A stretch of DNA of 64,000 bases from Streptomyces sp. SAI-127 (GTDB lineage: Bacteria; Actinomycetota; Actinomycetes; Streptomycetales; Streptomycetaceae), in contig NZ_JARXYJ010000001.1 of NCBI RefSeq assembly GCF_029894425.1, forward strand, positions 6,468,501 through 6,532,500, given 5' to 3'. Made by a program: the position numbers and the translations under genes. The notes under the pieces are model-generated. The model was not told where the DNA came from. It made no database searches and saw only the letters and a list, made by a program, of their open reading frames with translations. This document shows positions 8,673-15,763 of this stretch, piece after piece. How positions within the stretch are numbered: the stretch's first letter is position 1; each line of letters opens with the position of its first letter.

Positions 8673-9065
8673 CGGCTCGTGCTCCCAGAAACGGAGCACG
8701 AGCCACCCAGCTTCTTCAAGACGTTGATCAGTATCGCGGTCACGCTTAACGTTGCCGACAACCTTCTCTGACCAATAGCCAGAGTTCGTCTTTGGTGGAA
8801 CGTAATGCTCTGGGCATCCGTGCCAGTAGCAGCCATCGATGAAGACTGCCACCTTTGCTGGGCCGAACACCATGTCCGCAGTTCGGCGGAGGTCTGGCAG
8901 AGGACGCGCGTCGACGCGGTATCGCAGTCCTTGTGCGTGCACTAGTCGACGGATCAACTTCTCAGGCTTTGTGTCACGGCTGCGGATCGCCTGCATGTTG
9001 CGGCGCCGGGCTGCGGAGGAAGCCCAGGAGCCCTCTGGCGCTGTCCATTCGAGATCTTCGGGCAC
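8601..9065 (-). CDS. vsr: Very short patch repair (Vsr) endonuclease
   Basis: The 154-aa protein carries the Vsr signature: MQAIRSRDTKPE (24-35), TADMVFGPAKVAVFIDGCYWHGCPEH (catalytic Asp at 64, zinc ligand candidates C79, H82, C84) and NVKRDRDTDQRLEEAGWLVLRFWEHE (105-130). Vsr nicks beside T:G mismatches that arise when 5-methylcytosine deaminates, so it normally accompanies a cytosine-5 methyltransferase, as here. Length matches the family. It reads opposite to the methyltransferase and its last 24 codons are antisense to that gene. The 12-bp hairpin at 8674-8704 lies inside its coding region. Confidence 0.93.
   Translation of the reverse strand: MPEDLEWTAPEGSWASSAARRRNMQAIRSRDTKPEKLIRRLVHAQGLRYRVDARPLPDLRRTADMVFGPAKVAVFIDGCYWHGCPEHYVPPKTNSGYWSEKVVGNVKRDRDTDQRLEEAGWLVLRFWEHEPSDACADKIAAAVNRRRTVGNRPT
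8674..8704 (+). terminator. Perfect hairpin just after the methyltransferase stop
   Basis: GGCTCGTGCTCC (8674-8685) and GGAGCACGAGCC (8693-8704) form a 12-bp perfect stem with a 7-base loop, starting 2 bases after the stop codon. No T-run follows, which is common in Streptomyces. It lies within vsr on the other strand. Confidence 0.6.
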
Positions 9066-9188
9066 ATCGCTGAGCGTAGTACTGGTGGGAAGCGGCGGTT
9101 AGCCGGGTTCCGCATGGGCTCGTCGAGCAGTTGGCAGGGATGAGATGGAGCCCTCGGCCCCTTACCCGTCGTGGATACCTTGACCGCC

Positions 9189-9480
9189 ATGACTCAGATC
9201 TCTGGAAGCGATCAGTACCCTCGTCGCCTGGTCGGCAAGGTCGTCGTCGTTACCGGAGCGGCCAAAGGACAGGGCGCCGCCGAGGCTGCCGCCTTGCAGC
9301 AGGCTGGGGCCACCGTGATCGGGACCGATGCGCAGCCGGAGGGCAGTGAGTGTCGGCGAATCGATGTCAGTCGTGAGGCCGACTGGGCTGAGTTGGCCGC
9401 CGAGCTCAAGGAGACCCACGGCCAGGTGCATGGGCTGGTCAACAACGCGGGGATCATTCAGCGGGATCGGATCGACAGTG
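9189..9480 (+). pseudogene. Truncated 5' copy of a short-chain dehydrogenase
   Basis: From the ATG at 9189 to 9480 this aligns without a gap, offset exactly 2601 bp, to the first 292 bp of the SDR gene at 11790 (about 86% identical protein). It keeps the TGAAKGQG cofactor loop and an NNAG motif, then homology stops abruptly after GATCGACAGTG and unrelated sequence follows; the open frame runs on to 9560 with no SDR features. The YxxxK active site is missing, so it cannot work. It looks like the product of a duplication followed by deletion or by insertion of the cassette between the copies. Confidence 0.8.
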
Positions 9481-9802
9481 GACGGCAACCGCTTCGCCTG
9501 GTGAACACTACGCAGGGCGTGTACGAAGTTGAGGGCGAACACGCGGTCCCGCGCTCATGACAACGACGTTGCCCTGAGCGCGGGCGTGCTCAAGGCGCTG
9601 CGGCTGACGTCCTGAAGGCGGGCGGACGTGGAGCAGGGGCAGTCCTCCTGCTCCACGTCCGTCGATCGTCGGTTGTTGCCGCGCTCCCAGGTAGGGACTC
9701 AAGGCGCGGCTAGAACTGGTTCGTGCGACCTGCAAACTGATGCGGCCTTGTGTTAGGAACGTTGAGGAACTTGCCTGACACAACATGCCGCACGGGGGAT
9801 GC
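9481..9802. other. Recombination junction and intergenic stretch before the T7SS-like cassette
   Basis: The first 135 bp look like the tail of some other gene: one frame reads HDNDVALSAGVLKALRLTS and then a stop at about 9614-9616, but I do not recognise it. A strong hairpin follows at 9624-9660. The rest must hold the promoter for the gene at 9803. Confidence 0.45.
9624..9660 (+). terminator. 14-bp perfect hairpin terminator
   Basis: GGACGTGGAGCAGG (9624-9637) pairs perfectly with CCTGCTCCACGTCC (9647-9660) around a 9-base loop, 7 bp after the stop of the unidentified gene tail. It is the strongest terminator-like hairpin in the first 20 kb and marks the end of a gene that is otherwise lost. 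Confidence 0.7.
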
Positions 9803-10135
9803 ATGGCGTCACAGTATGCAGTCACGCAGGACGCACTGACTCGATTCTCAAGGACTGCGCAGGAGCGCGCTGAGCGGCTGCGGCGGATCCGGGAGGCGCT
9901 GGGTGCGCACTCTCCCGGTGCGAACGCTTTCGGCAAGCTCCCGGAGTCCCAGGAGACCGGTCAGGACTACCGCGAGCGTGTCGACGCCACATTGGAGAAC
10001 CTCGACTTCGCGGCAGGACAGCAGGAGCAGATCGCCGAGTTCATCGAGCGGACTGGTCGCTCGTACCAGGAGGTCGAGGACCACACGGTGGACCAGGTCC
10101 GTAGCATCGCGGCCCAGTCTCGGGGGGCGATGTGA
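9803..10135 (+). CDS. Small WXG100-like protein, candidate type VII secretion substrate
   Basis: I prefer the ATG at 9803 (110 aa), close behind GGGGGA; a longer start at 9785 is possible. The product is all-helical, about 100 residues, charged, without signal peptide, and contains SYQEVEDH near the C-terminus, matching the YxxxD/E export signal of ESX substrates. It lacks an obvious WxG turn, which the next gene has. The stop overlaps the GTG of the next gene by 4 bases (GTGA), so the two are coupled, as in ESX substrate pairs. No ESX ATPase or membrane core is in this window. Confidence 0.6.
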   Translation: MASQYAVTQDALTRFSRTAQERAERLRRIREALGAHSPGANAFGKLPESQETGQDYRERVDATLENLDFAAGQQEQIAEFIERTGRSYQEVEDHTVDQVRSIAAQSRGAM

Positions 10136-11079
10136 GCGGGCCGGCAGGTGCGGTGGTCGATGCCTACGGCAAGGTCAACGACTGGATGAGCCCGCTCAGC
10201 GGGCTGCTCGACGAGCTGATGCGCCCGGTGGTGGAACCGCTGGCCGAGCAGCTCGAATTCGTCACCGGCGATCCCGAAGGCCTCCAGGACGCTGCTGATC
10301 TGTGGGCCAAGCAGGCTGGTGCGCTCCGTGATCTCCTAGCCGACCAACGGCGTGACCGCGCAGATCTCGCTCATGAATGGTCCGGCGGGGCAGCTGACGC
10401 CTTCTTCAACGAACTCATCGACCTGGAAGCGGAGTTCGATGCCGAGGCCGCGGACATGGAGGGAACGGCCGAGCTGCTCCGGGAAGCGGCCGAAGAGTGC
10501 CGCATGATCCAGGAGATGGTCGAGACGGTCATCCGCGAGCTGATTGAATGGGCGCTGATCACTCTCGCTGCTTCCGCCGCCTTCGCCGCGCTGACCGCGG
10601 GTGTTTCCGCGGCCGCCGGTGCCGCCGCGGCCGCCGCTGAGGGCTCCTTGGCCGCCACCCGGATCGCGAGCCTGGTGGCACGGCTCGCCAGAGCCTTGGA
10701 GAAGATCGCGGAGCGCATGAGGGCGCTCAGCGTGCTCGCCAAGACGAACAGGTTCAGTACGGCCAAGCCGTGGACCTGGAAGCACGTCGGCGACTTGCAG
10801 ACCCCCGACGGGCTGCGAGCCTTCGTCGCTCAGCGGGTCGTGAAGACCACGGGAAAGGCGGCACTCGGCGCGGTCGGCCTCACAGGTGACCCTGTCGGAC
10901 AGACAAATCAGGAAGGCATGCAAGGCGCCATGGGCATCGGCGCCGACGAAGCCGACGACCGGCTGGCGGGGAACCGCAATCCCAGTACGGCGGCTCGTGA
11001 GGATCTCGGAATCGCCAACCCGTCAGATCACGATCATCAGACGGTGGAACCCCGGTTCCGGGACAATCCATTCGGCTGA
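10132..11079 (+). CDS. Long WXG-domain protein, candidate T7SS partner or effector
   Basis: The 315-aa protein starts at a GTG overlapping the previous stop. Residues 1-130 are helical with EWSGGAADAF (about 83-92), a WxG-type turn followed by acidic helices. Residues about 138-180 are very Ala-rich (LAASAAFAALTAGVSAAAG) and may form a hydrophobic hairpin. The C-terminal 100 residues are polar and Gly/Asp-rich with no recognised toxin motif. WXG proteins with C-terminal extensions are often polymorphic toxins, but I see no catalytic signature, so an effector role is only a possibility. The next gene follows after 28 bp. Confidence 0.6.
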   Translation: MSGPAGAVVDAYGKVNDWMSPLSGLLDELMRPVVEPLAEQLEFVTGDPEGLQDAADLWAKQAGALRDLLADQRRDRADLAHEWSGGAADAFFNELIDLEAEFDAEAADMEGTAELLREAAEECRMIQEMVETVIRELIEWALITLAASAAFAALTAGVSAAAGAAAAAAEGSLAATRIASLVARLARALEKIAERMRALSVLAKTNRFSTAKPWTWKHVGDLQTPDGLRAFVAQRVVKTTGKAALGAVGLTGDPVGQTNQEGMQGAMGIGADEADDRLAGNRNPSTAAREDLGIANPSDHDHQTVEPRFRDNPFG

Positions 11080-11107
11080 CCACTCGTCCGATCAGAGAGA
11101 CACGGGA

Positions 11108-11734
11108 ATGAACGACGATTGCCGCGACCAGGTCCAGCCGCACCTCCAGGCCGCGGAGCGGCTGATCGCAGGCTGCAAGTGCTACATGGCTCCAGGGGTA
11201 CCCGAGCGGCCGGTCTGGTTGAGACAGCTACCGCAGGAGTCGGAACTGGAGCGACGGATCAAGTCCCGCCTCCCCCGGGCGGTACAAAGATTCCTGCGGC
11301 CGAGTGAACCGAAGCCCGTCGGGCGGGTGGAACGGAGGATGGAAGGTGCCGAGCTGGCTGTCGACAACGCTTTCACACAGGCAGCTCACGGCAAGGGCAT
11401 GCATGGCGGATGGGAGAGCCAGGCCGGGCAGTTCCTGGTGACGCACTACAGCGCCGCGCCCGCCTCGACGCTGGTGGTCGCATTCACCGACCGCCGGGTG
11501 CTCGTACTGGCGGACCGCGCAAAACTCTGGCAGACCAGTCAGGTGTTCGAGCCGCAGTGGGAGGCTCCGCGCTCCACTGCCCTCGGAGTCCGGGCCAACC
11601 CCAAGGGTGTGCTCCAGCGCGGCCGCTTCGAGCTGCTGTTCGCTGACGGGTCGTGGATCGCGTTGGTGGCGTCAGTGCCGACGCATGCCGAGCCGTTCGC
11701 GGCACAGGTGGGTGGCTGGCAGATCGCCGAGTAA
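11108..11734 (+). CDS. Unrecognised protein in the T7SS-like cassette
   Basis: I start at the ATG at 11108, 28 bp after the WXG gene; the open frame extends upstream only over that gene. The 208-aa product has no signal peptide or membrane helix. Its second half (STLVVAFTDRRVLVLAD...GRFELLFADGSWIALV) is a run of short beta strands that resembles PH-like domains, but I do not recognise the family. As third gene of the cassette it could be a chaperone, immunity or recognition factor for the upstream pair; that is guesswork from position. Confidence 0.55.
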   Translation: MNDDCRDQVQPHLQAAERLIAGCKCYMAPGVPERPVWLRQLPQESELERRIKSRLPRAVQRFLRPSEPKPVGRVERRMEGAELAVDNAFTQAAHGKGMHGGWESQAGQFLVTHYSAAPASTLVVAFTDRRVLVLADRAKLWQTSQVFEPQWEAPRSTALGVRANPKGVLQRGRFELLFADGSWIALVASVPTHAEPFAAQVGGWQIAE

Positions 11735-11789
11735 GGGCAAGAGGCTCGCGGGAAGGGGCTGCTCACCTGCTGCGGCTATGTTTTCCGCC

Positions 11790-12554
11790 ATGACTCGGAT
11801 CTCCAAAAGTGATCAACCGGCCCAGCGGCTGGTCGGCAAGGTCGTCGTCGTTACCGGAGCAGCCCGGGGGCAGGGGGCTGCCGAGGCTGCCGCCTTGGCC
11901 CTGGCGGGGGCCACCGTGATCGGGACCGATGCGCGGCCGGAGGGCAGTGAGTGTCGGCGGCTGGATGTCAGTCGTGAGGGCGACTGGGCTGAGTTGGCCG
12001 CCGAGCTCAAGGAGACCTACGGCCAGGTGCATGGGCTGGTCAACAACGCGAGGATCATTCAGCGGGATCGGATCGACAGTGTTCGGGCTGAGGACTTCGC
12101 GCAGGTGCAGGCCGTGAATACCGTTGGGCCGTTGCTCGGGATTCAGTACCTCTCTCCGCTGATGACGAGTGGGGCGTCCATCGTGAATGTCGGGTCTTCC
12201 GCTGCGCTCACCGGGTACTACCCCGTTGCCTACACCGCCAGTAAGTGGGCTCTGCGTGGGGTGTCGAAGGTTGCCGCCATGGAGTTGGGGCCTCGGGGGA
12301 TTCGGGTCAATACCGTGCATCCCGGGTACATCGAGACGGAGATGACCGCCGGGGCTACGGAGGCCTTTCGGGACGCAACCATCGGGGAGACGCCGTTGGG
12401 GCGGAGTGGGACCGTTGCTGACATCGCTCCGCTTGTGGTGTTTCTGCTGAGCGACGAGTCCTCGTTCATTACCGGTGCGGAGATTCCTGTGGACGGGGGC
12501 CTTACCGTGCACGGTGGTGTCAAGTCCATCTCCGATGCGATGAAGGCCGGTTGA
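11790..12554 (+). CDS. Short-chain dehydrogenase/reductase (full-length copy)
   Basis: The 254-aa SDR has the cofactor loop TGAARGQG near residue 21, a catalytic Ser in NVGSSAALTG, YTASK (YxxxK) and a C-terminal GGLTVHGG, all as in classical SDRs of the 3-alpha/20-beta-hydroxysteroid type. One residue stands out: the conserved NNAG that stabilises the central sheet reads NNAR here, while the truncated copy at 9189 has NNAG. A start at 11778 is also in frame, but 11790 matches the other copy. Substrate unknown. The next gene starts 15 bp downstream. Confidence 0.88.
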   Translation: MTRISKSDQPAQRLVGKVVVVTGAARGQGAAEAAALALAGATVIGTDARPEGSECRRLDVSREGDWAELAAELKETYGQVHGLVNNARIIQRDRIDSVRAEDFAQVQAVNTVGPLLGIQYLSPLMTSGASIVNVGSSAALTGYYPVAYTASKWALRGVSKVAAMELGPRGIRVNTVHPGYIETEMTAGATEAFRDATIGETPLGRSGTVADIAPLVVFLLSDESSFITGAEIPVDGGLTVHGGVKSISDAMKAG

Positions 12555-12569
12555 CAGGAGCAGTGATCG

Positions 12570-13208
12570 TTGGGTGCCCGGGAGCGTGTCCGTAAGGTGT
12601 ACCGGCCGCTGTGGCGGGCCGGGATCGAGGTGATTCTGAATGCCGTGCCGGACGGTGTGATGCCGTTCGTCGTCGGATACGACGCCGAAGATGTGGTCGG
12701 CGGCTTCTCCCACCCGTACGACACCCCGCGGCTTGTCGAGCGACTCAATGCGGACTGGTACGACCTCGCTGTCTCCTCGGGCCTTCTCGACCACCGGCGC
12801 GAGTTTCTCGTGCAGCTCCCGCAAGGCACCAGGTCGCACCAGGCTGCCCTGCGGCACCTGCACAGCGACAGTTGCACCGCGCCGGCGGTCTGGACCCGGG
12901 GCCGGCTCCTGGAGCGCTGGGACATCATGGGCCGGGCTGCGGCATCGGCGTTCCTCGGCGTTCACGCGGGTCACCCGGGCTTCGCCATGATGGCTCTCGA
13001 CAGCAGCGTGTACGTCCACGCCTCAACGGGCGAGATCGGCGTCGACGTGCTCGCGGTGCGCCACCCGGACCGCTCGGAGAACGTCCTGAGGCACCTGGAA
13101 CGGATAGCGGTTCACGACAGTCCCTACGTCAATCGCGAGTTCAAGGAGCGGATCGCCGTCTGGCTTGCGGGGCGCGGACGATGCGCTGTCGGTCCTTCAG
13201 ACGGTTGA
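12570..13208 (+). CDS. Unrecognised soluble protein
   Basis: A TTG at 12570 has CAGGAG 9 bases upstream and is the best start; it gives 212 aa. The sequence has no signal peptide, no membrane segment and no motif I recognise. It contains mixed alpha/beta patterns (VILNAVPDGVMPFVVGYDAEDVVGGF and FAMMALDSSVYVHAST). It lies 15 bp behind the SDR gene and may be cotranscribed with it. Coding potential is supported by the strong third-position GC bias. Confidence 0.55.
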   Translation: MGARERVRKVYRPLWRAGIEVILNAVPDGVMPFVVGYDAEDVVGGFSHPYDTPRLVERLNADWYDLAVSSGLLDHRREFLVQLPQGTRSHQAALRHLHSDSCTAPAVWTRGRLLERWDIMGRAAASAFLGVHAGHPGFAMMALDSSVYVHASTGEIGVDVLAVRHPDRSENVLRHLERIAVHDSPYVNREFKERIAVWLAGRGRCAVGPSDG

Positions 13209-13387
13209 TGGCGCGGCGCCCCGAGCGGTCGGCAGAAGGACGAGGTCGAGGTCGCTGGAACCCGTTCGTCGGTGCAATACGGCGGAGATTTCGTGAAAAG
13301 CCGGGTGTTGACCCCGCGACAAGCAGAGCATTCCGAGTGCCATCTGTCATGTACCGGATTAGCGACATCTCACCACAGGAGTTGCGG

Positions 13388-13867
13388 ATGAAGCGTTTAC
13401 GGAGAACACAGCTGCTCGGCCTCGGTGTCATGGCGCTGATGCTCGGTCTGGTCGCCGCGCCGACCGCGCAGGCGGCACCGGCCGGGGTAGCAACTGCCGC
13501 CGCTCCCACGGCCGTTGAGTGCAGCGGCAGCTGGGACGGCAAGTCGTACTGGGCCAAGAGCCCTTCGGGGAGCAACGGGGGCGGGTACGCGCGCACCTAC
13601 TGGAACGCCTCGACCAAGCGGAACTGCGCGAAGTTCTTCTCCAGCCCGTACGACGGTCTGGCGTCCAACATCACGCTGTACCTCCACGACGAGAGCGGTG
13701 ACTACGTCGCCGACCCGCCGCCGGAGCACCCGGCGAACTACCACTACTACGCCGGGCCGCTCTACACCTGGTTCGACGCGACCAATGAGTGCATCCACCT
13801 GAGCGGGTCACTGATCCGGGGCGGGGTGAGGTACACCCTCAGCACCCCGGACATCCGGTGCGGCTGA
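13388..13867 (+). CDS. Small secreted protein
   Basis: The ATG at 13388 follows CAGGAG (13376-13381). The 159-aa precursor begins MKRLRRTQLLGLGVMALMLGLVAAPTAQA, a clear Sec signal peptide cleaved after AQA. The mature part is about 130 residues, rich in Tyr, Trp, Ser and Gly, with four Cys that could form two disulfides (CSG, NCAK, ECIH, RCG). I recognise no enzyme motif. Similar small extracellular proteins of unknown role are common in Streptomyces. Confidence 0.75.
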   Translation: MKRLRRTQLLGLGVMALMLGLVAAPTAQAAPAGVATAAAPTAVECSGSWDGKSYWAKSPSGSNGGGYARTYWNASTKRNCAKFFSSPYDGLASNITLYLHDESGDYVADPPPEHPANYHYYAGPLYTWFDATNECIHLSGSLIRGGVRYTLSTPDIRCG

Positions 13868-14219
13868 TCCAACGGGGTTGAATCGTCCAGCGGCACCGCT
13901 CACTTCATAGGTGCCGTCGGGCCGCCCGCTTCTTGGTCAGTGTCGTGCGTCCGCGGCCTGCCTCAAGGGCGCTCCCTGCGGTCGCGTCGCCTGCGGCGAT
14001 CGGCCTTCGGCTGCCCCTTGACCCAGTCCGCTCCAGCACGGGGGAGAAGCGAGCGGGCGGCCCGAAAGGGCGGGTGGCCCAGGTGAGTTCAGGGTCGGGT
14101 CGGTCGTCATGTCGGCCGGGGTTGGGGGTGCGCGGTCGCGTCTCGCCTGCACGCCGGGTTGGTTCGGCGGCTTGCGGCCGGAAGGGCGGATTGTCAGTGG
14201 GCGTCGGCATGATGGCCCG
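13868..14219. other. 352-bp intergenic stretch with inverted repeats
   Basis: A hairpin (CGGCACC 13891-13897 with GGTGCCG 13910-13916) follows the secreted protein gene. CGGGCCGCCCGCT (about 13918-13930) is repeated inverted as AGCGGGCGGCCCG near 14050-14064. Between them lie several short CG-rich self-complementary blocks. This looks like a Streptomyces repetitive extragenic element rather than a gene. Confidence 0.45.
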
Positions 14220-14577
14220 GTGGATGATCTCGCTGTGCTGCGGCAGGAGTTCTCGGGGGATGAGGACGCGTTTCTTGTGATCTTGATCAGGGATCACCGG
14301 TGGGACAAGGGGGCCTTCTCCCGTCTGGAGCGGGCGATGCGCGGTGTGTGCGAGGTGTTCGAGGAGCGCGGGCAACAGGACTTGCCGCGATGGCTGGTGG
14401 AAGGGTTCTGGCTGTGTGCTGACTGGCTTCCGAGCCAGACGGAGCATCCGCGGTTTCCCAGGCCTGAACCGTCGGCCTACTACGAGGGCGGCTCTCACGA
14501 GGTTGCGAGACCTTCAGTATTGGCTGGTCACGGGAGAATCGCCGTACCTGACGGGCAGTCCGGTGGCGGATCTGTAG
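14220..14577 (+). pseudogene. Frameshifted small gene of unknown function
   Basis: From a GTG at 14220 the frame encodes DDLAVLRQEFSGDEDAF and on to PRPEPSAYYEG. At that point coding shifts by one base: the neighbouring frame continues ALTRLRDLQYWLVTGESPYL to a stop at 14577. Removing one G from the GGG at 14486-14488 would join the two parts into a single protein of about 118 aa, which matches a small Streptomyces protein family I remember with YYE...RLRDLQYWL. I do not know its function. This is either a real single-base insertion or a sequencing error. Confidence 0.55.
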
Positions 14578-14651
14578 GACGGTCCGTACAAGAAGGAGGG
14601 GCGGGCCCCGGCGCCGGCCAGCGGCTCTTCGGGCCCGCCCCACCCCGTCGC

Positions 14652-15662
14652 TCACTCGCCGTGGCACTCCCCATAAACCCGCCCCGACCCGCACCAGCAA
14701 GCCGTCCCCCGCTGCGGCGGCCACTCCACCGCGCGGCCCCGGGCCGCCAGGGTCGTCGCGTACTGGGGGAGCAGTGCCGCCTCCGCCGGGGACATGAGCT
14801 CCGATGCCGCGAAGGCCTCGTACGACGGGACCGTGCCCGTCACGATGCCGAGGTTCGCCGTGCCGGAGGCGGACAGTTCGCGCAGGGAGGCTTCTATCGT
14901 CGCCAGGTGCTCCTCGTGGGAGGGGTACTCCGAGGAGAGGGAGGGGTAGGCGTCCACCAGTTCCGTGAGTTCGGAGGCGGGCCAGTGCAGGACCGCCACC
15001 GGGAACGGGCGGGACAGCGCCTCCCGGAACGTGCCCAGTTCCGCGCGCAGGCGGGAGATCTCCGCCTCCAGTTCCGCCGGGTTCTCCGAGCCGAGCGACC
15101 AGACGCGCTTCGGGTCGTGCAGCTCGTCCAGGGAGATCGGGGAGGTGTGGAGAGTGTCGGCCAGGACGTCCCAGTCGTCGTGGGCCAGGCCCAGCATGCG
15201 GCGGACGCGGTGACGGCCGAACAGCAGAGGATGCGTGGAGTACGGGGGTTCCGGTACGTCCGTGAGGAGCACCCTCGCGCCCTCCGTGAACGTCTCCTGC
15301 GCCTGCTCCAGCTCGTCGTGGGACTCCAGGGCCTCCGCGACGATCACCCAGGGGGCCGGGTCCCGGGGGGCCGCCACGCGGACGCCCTCGATGATCGCGC
15401 GGGCCTCGGCCTCATGGCCGTACTCCCAGAGGTTCGCGGCCTTGAGGGCTCGTACCAGATGGGGGTTCTCCAGGTCCTGGGACGAGGACAGCAACCGGTC
15501 GTAGAGGGAGGACGCGGAGGGGCGGTCGCCGGCCAGTTCCAGATGGGCCGCGGCCTGCAGGAGCAGGGCTTCGGCGTCCTCGGGATACCGGTCGGCGGTC
15601 CGCTCCAGGCGCGCCGCTTCGGCGTTGTGGTCGACGTTCTCGGCAGGCGTGTCGGGGCGCAT
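14652..15662 (-). CDS. TPR-like protein with C-terminal SEC-C zinc motif
   Basis: The 336-aa protein starts at the ATG at 15662. Residues 10-150 are helical repeats of the tetratricopeptide type (DAEALLLQAAAHLELAGD, AANLWEYGHEAEARAII). The extreme C-terminus is CWCGSGRVYGECHG, an SEC-C motif (CxC...CH) that binds zinc, as at the tail of SecA and many orphan proteins. No catalytic domain is visible. Function unknown; protein-protein binding is likely. An open frame continuing upstream is antisense to the GH30 gene region and I reject it. Confidence 0.8.
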   Translation of the reverse strand: MRPDTPAENVDHNAEAARLERTADRYPEDAEALLLQAAAHLELAGDRPSASSLYDRLLSSSQDLENPHLVRALKAANLWEYGHEAEARAIIEGVRVAAPRDPAPWVIVAEALESHDELEQAQETFTEGARVLLTDVPEPPYSTHPLLFGRHRVRRMLGLAHDDWDVLADTLHTSPISLDELHDPKRVWSLGSENPAELEAEISRLRAELGTFREALSRPFPVAVLHWPASELTELVDAYPSLSSEYPSHEEHLATIEASLRELSASGTANLGIVTGTVPSYEAFAASELMSPAEAALLPQYATTLAARGRAVEWPPQRGTACWCGSGRVYGECHGE

Positions 15663-15763
15663 GGGTGACACCGTACTGCCGATCAGTGACAAAGAAGAGG
15701 GAGGTGCAGGCCAGGGCCCGGTTAACAGGAGAAGAGCCCGGGTCCCGGCCCGCACGCCCCGTC

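Noticed and set aside
1..9065. Assignment to DISARM, BREX, Dnd/Ssp or type I restriction
   Set aside because: Only the cytosine methyltransferase is shared with DISARM class 2; no DUF1998, PLD, PglZ, Dnd or HsdR/S genes are present.
10132..11079. C-terminal toxin domain in the WXG protein
   Set aside because: No nuclease, deaminase, ADP-ribosyltransferase or NADase motif could be seen.
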